Shown: in pieces, positions 6,186 through 10,638 of the stretch
Numbering within the stretch: the stretch's first letter is position 1
Layout: each line of letters begins with the position of its first letter
Origin: Balneolaceae bacterium
GTDB lineage: Bacteria; Bacteroidota; Rhodothermia; Balneolales; Balneolaceae
NCBI GenBank assembly: GCA_007123985.1
Contig: SLGA01000180.1
Coordinates: forward strand, 1 to 10,638
DNA: 10,638 nucleotides
Direction of reading: 5' to 3'
Program-made: the position numbers and the translations under genes
The notes under the pieces: generated by a model
Told to the model about the DNA's origin: nothing
What the model saw: the letters and a program-made list of their open reading frames with translations, nothing else
The model's database searches: none

Positions 6186-7802
6186 ATGGAGTTTTTACTT
6201 AATCTTACCATCTATTTTCCGCTTCTTGGAGTACTGGCATTTTTATTTCTGAAAAGTGATAATGCCGTGAAATGGACCAGCCTTATCGTAACATCTGTTA
6301 CATTTCTGCTTTCATTGCCGCTTCTTCTTAATTTCGATGTTGCAGGTTCAGCATTTCCACAATATGTAACAGAAGGATCTCCAATTCTAACCGGCTTTGA
6401 TGTCAAATATCTTGTTGGCCTGGACGGTTTGAGCCTGCTTCTGTTTATGCTTACCACACTTTTCGGCCCTATTGTAATACTCTCATCATGGAATTCGGTA
6501 AACAAGAGCTTGATTGGATATTACAGTATGCTGCTTATTCTTCAGACAGCATCGTTAGGGGTATTTGCATCGTTAGATCTGGTGGTTTTTTACGTATTTT
6601 TTGAGCTCTCATTAATACCAATGTACTTTTTGATTGGAATATGGGGTGGAAGCGACAAGATTCGGGCAACAATCAAATTTTTCATCTACACTCTTGTAGG
6701 TTCTTTAATTATGCTGGTAGCCCTGATCTATCTTGGCTTCAATGCAGGCGCTGCAACTGGAGTATATCAGTTTACCGCAGACTGGCGGTTTATCTCAAGC
6801 CCGGAATACACAATTGGCCTGGTTGAGCAAACATGGCTTTTCCTTGCATTTGCACTCGCATTTTGTATAAAAGTACCCCTGTTTCCATTCCACACCTGGT
6901 TGCCCTATGCACACACAGAAGCTCCTACTGCAGGTTCGGTTGTACTTGCTGCAATCATGCTTAAGCTGGGTACATACGGTTTAATTCGAGTTTGTATGAC
7001 AGCTTTCCCCAATGCATTTATGGAATTTGCCCCCTGGATGGCAATACTCGCTGTAATCGGTATTATTTATGGTGCTTTGGTTGCCATGGTCCAAAAAGAT
7101 GTGAAAAAACTGGTTGCTTATTCATCTGTTAGTCACCTTGGATTTGTGGTACTCGGTATCTTTGCATTCAACACCATTGCTGTTCAGGGTGCCATCATTC
7201 AGATGATTAATCATGGCCTGTCAACGGGCGCTCTCTTCCTTATTGTAGGTATGATTTATGATCGCCGACACACACGGATGATTGCCGACTTTGGAGGTAT
7301 TGCTAAAAAAATGCCTGTTTTTGCGGTAATGTTTATGATTGCAACACTGGCATCTATAGGTCTGCCGGGCCTCAACGGATTTATCGGGGAGTTCTTCATT
7401 TTGAACGGTTCATTTTTCTCAGAACTGTATGCAAACAAGGCATATGCAGTAATAGCAGCACTCGGAGTTATACTCGCTGCTGTTTACATGCTATGGATGT
7501 ATCAACGGGTAATGTTCGGTCCGATAACAAACAAAGAAAATGAGAAATTGATCGACCTGAATGGTCGGGAAATCGGGCTGCTCGTTCCCCTTGTCATATT
7601 TATGGTATGGATTGGAATTCGTCCGGTTGATTTCACTAAGTACTCAGAAGAGTGGGTGGATACATACATCACTCTTTCAGAAGAGAAAAGTGTGTCTGTA
7701 ATTGAAAACACAAACAGCGATGATATCCCCGACTGGACAGCGAAATTTTACAAAATCGGTGGTAATCAATCTGAATCAGAATTGGTACTGAAAGATAAAT
7801 AA
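6186..7802 (+). CDS. nuoM: NADH-quinone oxidoreductase subunit M
   Basis: This 538-residue protein is the middle antiporter-like subunit of the complex I membrane arm, with about 14 predicted helices. Key residues are Glu140 in FYVFFELSLIPMYFLIGIWG, Lys229 in CIKVPLFPFHTWLPYAHTEAPTAGS, Lys260 in MLKLGTYGLIR, and Glu402 in GLNGFIGEF, where NuoM differs from NuoL and NuoN in using Glu instead of Lys. VQKDVKKLVAYSSVSHLGF (302-320) is the typical broken-helix region. The C-terminus ends with about 50 hydrophilic residues after the last helix, somewhat longer than E. coli NuoM (509 residues). The gene sits 19 bases after nuoL, and the next gene starts 7 bases after its stop. Confidence 0.97.
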   Translation: MEFLLNLTIYFPLLGVLAFLFLKSDNAVKWTSLIVTSVTFLLSLPLLLNFDVAGSAFPQYVTEGSPILTGFDVKYLVGLDGLSLLLFMLTTLFGPIVILSSWNSVNKSLIGYYSMLLILQTASLGVFASLDLVVFYVFFELSLIPMYFLIGIWGGSDKIRATIKFFIYTLVGSLIMLVALIYLGFNAGAATGVYQFTADWRFISSPEYTIGLVEQTWLFLAFALAFCIKVPLFPFHTWLPYAHTEAPTAGSVVLAAIMLKLGTYGLIRVCMTAFPNAFMEFAPWMAILAVIGIIYGALVAMVQKDVKKLVAYSSVSHLGFVVLGIFAFNTIAVQGAIIQMINHGLSTGALFLIVGMIYDRRHTRMIADFGGIAKKMPVFAVMFMIATLASIGLPGLNGFIGEFFILNGSFFSELYANKAYAVIAALGVILAAVYMLWMYQRVMFGPITNKENEKLIDLNGREIGLLVPLVIFMVWIGIRPVDFTKYSEEWVDTYITLSEEKSVSVIENTNSDDIPDWTAKFYKIGGNQSESELVLKDK

Positions 7803-7809
7803 ACAGATC

Positions 7810-8094
7810 ATGAAAGCACTCTCATCAGAAGTTATAGAAAAAGAGATTGAAGAATTGTCAGGTTGGTCGTTCGGCAACGATAAGATTTCAAAGAAGTTTG
7901 AATTCGACAACTTTAAGGATGCACTCTCTTTTATGGTACGGGTTGGTTTTGAAGCTGAAAAGCAGGCACATCATCCCGAGTGGTTTAATGTATATAACAG
8001 GGTGGAAATAAGCCTCAGTACACACGATGCAGGCGGCAAGGTAACTGAAAAAGATATTTTACTGGCAAAAGCTATAGAGCAAATAGCCAACTGA
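7810..8094 (+). CDS. Pterin-4a-carbinolamine dehydratase (PCD/DCoH family)
   Basis: This small soluble cytoplasmic protein of 94 residues, the usual length for the family, dehydrates 4a-hydroxytetrahydrobiopterin during pterin cofactor recycling, classically for aromatic amino acid hydroxylases. The active-site motif is clear: EAEKQAHHPEWFNVYNRVEI (residues 48-67) with His54, His55 and Pro56, then THDAGG with His72, and the downstream TEKD with Asp82. The spacing His55 to His72 is as in the human enzyme; the loop from His72 to Asp82 is one residue longer. It starts 7 bases after nuoM and ends 49 bases before the nuoN start, so it is almost certainly co-transcribed with the complex I genes. 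No hydroxylase or folate gene is in the window, so its physiological partner is unknown; some bacterial homologues act in other pterin pathways such as molybdopterin metabolism. Confidence 0.93.
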   Translation: MKALSSEVIEKEIEELSGWSFGNDKISKKFEFDNFKDALSFMVRVGFEAEKQAHHPEWFNVYNRVEISLSTHDAGGKVTEKDILLAKAIEQIAN

Positions 8095-8143
8095 TTTAAT
8101 AATAAATTCAACAGAAGCTCAAAGGATTTAAAACAAACAATTG

Positions 8144-9583
8144 ATGGATTATTTACACGACTTACATTCCTTTTTGCCCGGTATAATAGTTGCCATCGCC
8201 GGCCTTATTGTGATTATGCTTGATGCATTCAAAAAATCCATTGCTGTTTCGTATTCAGTGGCGGTTTTTGGATTGGGTATTGCCGTTTTGGTTGCTATTC
8301 AATCACTTTTTGGTGATTCCGGTACTGCATTTTCAGGAATGATTGTATATGGTGGAACCGGTGCATTCGGTACAGTTGTAGTTTTGTTGGGGGCTCTTTT
8401 TTGCGTAATAATATCAAAAGATTATTTAGAAGATCTGGATCTGCATAATGGTGAAGTATATGCAATGGTACTTTTTTCAGTAACCGGTATGCTTGGTCTT
8501 GCTGTATCGAATGATTTGATTACACTTTTCATCAGCCTTGAAACCATGTCAATCTGTTTGTATGTGCTTGCCGGCTTGATGAAAAATGAAAAGATTGGAG
8601 CTGAGGCAGCCCTTAAATATTTCCTTTTAGGTGCTTTTTCAACCGGGTTTTTACTTTATGGAATAGCGTTGATTTATGGAGCAACTGGCCATACAAATCT
8701 GGTTGAGATAGCTGCTGCAGCAGAACCTACACTGCTCTTTTTTGCAGGTTCCGCTCTGCTACTCGTTGGAATATTCTTTAAAATTGCAGCTGTACCTTTC
8801 CACATGTGGACTCCCGATGTTTACCAGGGTACACCCACCACATTAACTGCATTCATGGCAACTGCAGCAAAGTCGGCTACATTTGTAGCTTTTATTTTGG
8901 TTCTCACAAGAATGCTGCCCGACTCTGAAGCCGGTGACTGGACTAATGTAATTCAGGTAATGGCTATCATCACAATGATAGTAGGTAATTTAATTGCACT
9001 TGCACAAGACAATGTAAAACGCATGCTTGCTTACTCAAGTATTGCACATGCCGGTTACTTAATGGTAGGTCTTGCGGCAGGAACTGCAGCAGGATATTCC
9101 GGTGTATTGTACTATCTCTTTGCATACACTCTTATGAATGTGGGTGCTTTTGGGGTAATAGCATATTATGAGCGCAATCACGGACTTGATTTTACACAAA
9201 TTGACAGCTATGCCGGGCTTGGATTTAAAGTGCCGGTTATGGGTGTTATGCTATCAGTATTTCTCTTTTCACTTGCAGGAATTCCACCTCTTGTTGGCTT
9301 TGTTGGTAAATATTATGTATTTGCAGCTGCTATTCAGGCAGGTTTAATTCCACTGGCTATTATCGGTGTACTGGCAAGTGCCGCTAGTGTTTACTACTAT
9401 CTGCGTGTAATGGTTTATTTATATTTTAAAGAAGCCCACAAGGAGTATTCACTGAAGCAGCCGGGTTTTATGTTCAAGACTACCTTGATCTTGCTTGCCG
9501 TTCTCACCATCTATTACGGTATAGAGCCAGTCTTACCAACTACTGGACTTATAGAACTCATAAACTCCTATTACGCTTTGTAA
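8144..9583 (+). CDS. nuoN: NADH-quinone oxidoreductase subunit N
   Basis: This 479-residue protein, close to the length of E. coli NuoN (485), is the antiporter-like subunit nearest the hydrophilic arm of complex I. Conserved residues are Glu133 in FISLETMSICLYVLAGL, Lys158 in ALKYFLLGAFSTGF, Lys213 in GIFFKIAAVPFHMWTPDVYQGTP (listed as GIFFK plus the FHMWTPDVYQG motif at 219-229), Lys243 in TAAKSATF, and Lys389 in LVGFVGKYYVF. The start was set at the ATG at 8144, which directly follows a TTG; no Shine-Dalgarno is visible. It is the last gene of the nuoL-nuoM-pcd-nuoN unit, after which comes a 197-base gap without a clear terminator. Confidence 0.97.
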   Translation: MDYLHDLHSFLPGIIVAIAGLIVIMLDAFKKSIAVSYSVAVFGLGIAVLVAIQSLFGDSGTAFSGMIVYGGTGAFGTVVVLLGALFCVIISKDYLEDLDLHNGEVYAMVLFSVTGMLGLAVSNDLITLFISLETMSICLYVLAGLMKNEKIGAEAALKYFLLGAFSTGFLLYGIALIYGATGHTNLVEIAAAAEPTLLFFAGSALLLVGIFFKIAAVPFHMWTPDVYQGTPTTLTAFMATAAKSATFVAFILVLTRMLPDSEAGDWTNVIQVMAIITMIVGNLIALAQDNVKRMLAYSSIAHAGYLMVGLAAGTAAGYSGVLYYLFAYTLMNVGAFGVIAYYERNHGLDFTQIDSYAGLGFKVPVMGVMLSVFLFSLAGIPPLVGFVGKYYVFAAAIQAGLIPLAIIGVLASAASVYYYLRVMVYLYFKEAHKEYSLKQPGFMFKTTLILLAVLTIYYGIEPVLPTTGLIELINSYYAL

Positions 9584-9673
9584 TTTCAACGCAGTAATAT
9601 CAGATTGTTTGTATTTATTGGCGCTTGATGAACTTTGAATCTTTGACCTCAGGGTAACGGTAAACAGAGTTCA

Positions 9674-9686
9674 ATTACATTGTAAT
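9674..9686. repeat. Palindrome ATTACA-T-TGTAAT over the -33 element
   Basis: A perfect inverted repeat of six bases on each side of one central base covers the putative -33 TTG of the rpsF promoter. It has the size and position of a repressor operator, but may be chance in AT-rich DNA. No matching copy was noticed at the nuoL or mrpE promoters. Confidence 0.35.
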
Positions 9687-9710
9687 CATAGAATCAATTG
9701 CTTATCTTTT
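9680..9710 (+). promoter_or_regulatory. Candidate promoter of rpsF-rpsR-rplI
   Basis: TTG at 9680-9682 is followed after 20 bases by TATCTTTT at 9703-9710, one mismatch from the Bacteroidota -7 box TAnnTTTG with ideal spacing. Transcription would begin near 9716, exactly where a leader hairpin starts, leaving a leader of about 65 bases. Confidence 0.55.
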
Positions 9711-9715
9711 AAGGC

Positions 9716-9763
9716 TCTGTTATCGGCATAATGTACGATGACTGTTTCCAATAACGGAAAACA
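9716..9763 (+). promoter_or_regulatory. Structured 5' leader of rpsF with two alternative hairpins
   Basis: Bases 9716-9726 can pair with 9748-9758 (10 of 11 pairs, one wobble and one C-A mismatch, 21-base loop). A second hairpin pairs 9743-9749 with 9756-9763 (7 pairs with one bulged A, 6-base loop). They share bases 9748-9749 and 9756-9758, so only one can form at a time. In many bacteria the S6:S18 complex binds the rpsF leader to control its own synthesis, through a motif with an unpaired CCG; I see no CCG in this leader, so if it is autoregulatory it does not match that motif plainly. Confidence 0.35.
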
Positions 9764-9780
9764 ACCAAAGAAAAAATAGA

Positions 9781-10164
9781 ATGAAAAAAGACTTTTATGA
9801 AATGACTTACATTCTGAATCCGGTTCTCGATGAAGAGAAGTTTTCAGAGTTAGTAAGTTTTGTAAATAAGCTAATCGAAGACAACGACGGCGAAATTGTT
9901 GAAGTTGACGAATGGGGAGTTAAAAAGCTTGCCTACGAAATGGACAAAAAAAGTACCGGTTACTATGTAAACATGTATTTTAACGCTCCTGGAAGTGCAA
10001 TTGAAGTAGTAGAGAGAAACATGAGAATTAATGATGATATCATGAGATATCTCACTCTCAAATATGATGCAAAAATGAAACGCTACTTCGAACTCAGACA
10101 AAAAGGTGAAGCACCTACACTTTTTGAAGAAGAAGCTGAAGAGTCAAATGAAGACGATAATTAA
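9781..10164 (+). CDS. rpsF: 30S ribosomal protein bS6
   Basis: This 127-residue protein binds 16S rRNA in the platform of the 30S subunit as a pair with bS18. Family features are the opening strand DFYEMTYILNP (residues 4-14), EVDEWGVKKLAYEMDKKSTG (41-60) and the helix ERNMRINDDIMRYLTLK (78-94). The last 13 or so residues form an acidic tail (EEEAEESNEDDN), as in many bS6 proteins. The ATG at 9781 has no Shine-Dalgarno; an A-rich stretch precedes it, as is usual in Bacteroidota. rpsR follows after 11 bases, with no ssb or priB gene between them. Confidence 0.97.
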   Translation: MKKDFYEMTYILNPVLDEEKFSELVSFVNKLIEDNDGEIVEVDEWGVKKLAYEMDKKSTGYYVNMYFNAPGSAIEVVERNMRINDDIMRYLTLKYDAKMKRYFELRQKGEAPTLFEEEAEESNEDDN

Positions 10165-10168
10165 GGAG
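10163..10168 (+). promoter_or_regulatory. Ribosome binding site for rpsR
   Basis: AAGGAG overlaps the last two bases of the rpsF stop codon and lies seven bases before the rpsR ATG. It is one of the few strong Shine-Dalgarno sequences in the window and suggests reinitiation or coupling between the S6 and S18 genes. Confidence 0.7.
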
Positions 10169-10175
10169 ATTAGTT

Positions 10176-10427
10176 ATGATTAACAATCCATCACACCCCA
10201 AGAAAGGCCATCTTAAAAATAAAGACTGTAAGTTTACTAAGGCAGGCTTTGAGTACATCGACTACAAGCAGACAGATATCCTCGAGCGGTTTATCAACGA
10301 TCAGGGTAAAATGCTTCCAAGAAGGGTAACGGGCACAAGCGCAAAACACCAAAGACAGCTTACACTTGCTGTAAAACGCGCTCGATTCTTAGGCCTTATT
10401 CCATACGTAACTGAAAATCTGAGGTAA
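10176..10427 (+). CDS. rpsR: 30S ribosomal protein bS18
   Basis: This basic protein of 83 residues has the bS18 core from IDYKQTDILERFINDQGK (residues 28-45) through LPRRVTGTSAKHQRQLTLAV (47-66) to KRARFLGLIPYV (67-78). It binds 16S rRNA together with bS6. The N-terminus has one cysteine (Cys18) in the KDCKF position where many homologues have a cysteine. It lies between rpsF (11-base gap) and rplI (9-base gap) in the standard order. Confidence 0.98.
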   Translation: MINNPSHPKKGHLKNKDCKFTKAGFEYIDYKQTDILERFINDQGKMLPRRVTGTSAKHQRQLTLAVKRARFLGLIPYVTENLR

Positions 10428-10436
10428 AAGACTCCT

Positions 10437-10638
10437 ATGAAGCTGATATTGAAAGAAGACGTAGAAAAACTGGGTTCTGCAGGAGATCTGGTTGATGTAA
10501 AACCAGGATATGGCAGAAACTATTTAATTCCTCAGGCAAAAGCAGTTCTTGCCACCGAGGGTGCTATTAAACAATACGAAAACCTTAAGCGGGAAGCTGA
10601 GCTCAGAGCTGAATTAACTGTTGAAGCAGCAAAAGAAT
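10437..10638 (+). CDS. rplI: 50S ribosomal protein bL9, 3' end beyond window
   Basis: Sixty-seven codons are visible from the ATG at 10437 to the right edge, which is the N-terminal half of a protein of about 150 residues. I translated it directly: MKLILKEDVEKLGSAGDLVD, then VKPGYGRNYLIP and AKAVLAT, which is the bL9 N-terminal domain signature (GD-V-VK-GY-RNYLIP). After residue 42 a charged helix begins (YENLKREAELRAEL), the start of the long connecting helix. It binds 23S rRNA at the base of the L1 stalk. No Shine-Dalgarno is evident in the 9-base gap after rpsR. Confidence 0.95.
   Translation, partial: MKLILKEDVEKLGSAGDLVDVKPGYGRNYLIPQAKAVLATEGAIKQYENLKREAELRAELTVEAAKE

Larger units (their letters stand above)
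9584..9780 (+). other. Intergenic region between nuoN and rpsF
   Basis: These 197 bases contain no coding frame. I looked for a nuoN terminator: TGAACTTTG at 9629-9637 can pair with CAGAGTTCA at 9665-9673 (9 pairs including one wobble, 27-base loop), but no T-run follows, so it is not a convincing intrinsic terminator. The right half holds a promoter candidate and a structured rpsF leader, listed separately. Confidence 0.5.

Noticed and set aside
9629..9673. Possible terminator hairpin after nuoN
   Set aside because: The stem is nine pairs with one wobble, AT-rich and with a 27-base loop, and no T-run follows.

Overview
The window reads as chromosome of a member of the Bacteroidota/Balneolota/Rhodothermota group. 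This rests on protein style (long NuoL with Bacteroidota-type loops, no ssb between rpsF and rpsR), promoter-like TAnnTTTG boxes of the Bacteroidota sigma-A type, and the absence of Shine-Dalgarno sequences before most but not all genes. The exact taxon is an inference; nothing here is species-diagnostic. I see no mobile elements, CRISPR arrays, tRNAs, rRNAs or clear phage genes.

Left third (1-3835, minus strand): an eight-gene, tightly overlapping operon for an Mrp-type Na+/H+ antiporter, read right to left as mrpE, mrpF, mrpG, an MbhD-like gene (DUF4040), an MbhE-like gene, mrpB, mrpC and mrpD. The last is cut by the left edge. The C-terminal part of the usual giant MrpA is present as two small separate proteins, and no MrpA N-terminal part lies inside the window. 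This layout matches archaeal Mbh-type membrane modules rather than the Bacillus ABCDEFG order.

A 309-bp divergent intergenic region (3836-4144) holds candidate promoters in both directions.

Middle (4148-9583, plus strand): nuoL, nuoM, a small pterin-4a-carbinolamine dehydratase gene and nuoN. The three Nuo proteins are the antiporter-like proton-pumping membrane subunits of complex I and keep their key Glu and Lys residues. The other complex I genes (nuoA-K) are not next to them. Together with MrpD, four homologous ion-translocating subunits sit in one 9-kb stretch, so this is an ion-bioenergetics locus: complex I builds the proton gradient and Mrp exchanges it for Na+ export.

Right end (9584-10638, plus strand): a 197-bp gap with a good promoter candidate and a structured leader, then the ribosomal protein operon rpsF-rpsR-rplI, the last cut by the right edge.

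Most of the window is conserved housekeeping sequence. The points most worth a second look are the split-MrpA operon order, the dehydratase gene wedged between nuoM and nuoN, the separation of nuoLMN from the rest of complex I, and the rpsF leader with two mutually exclusive hairpins.
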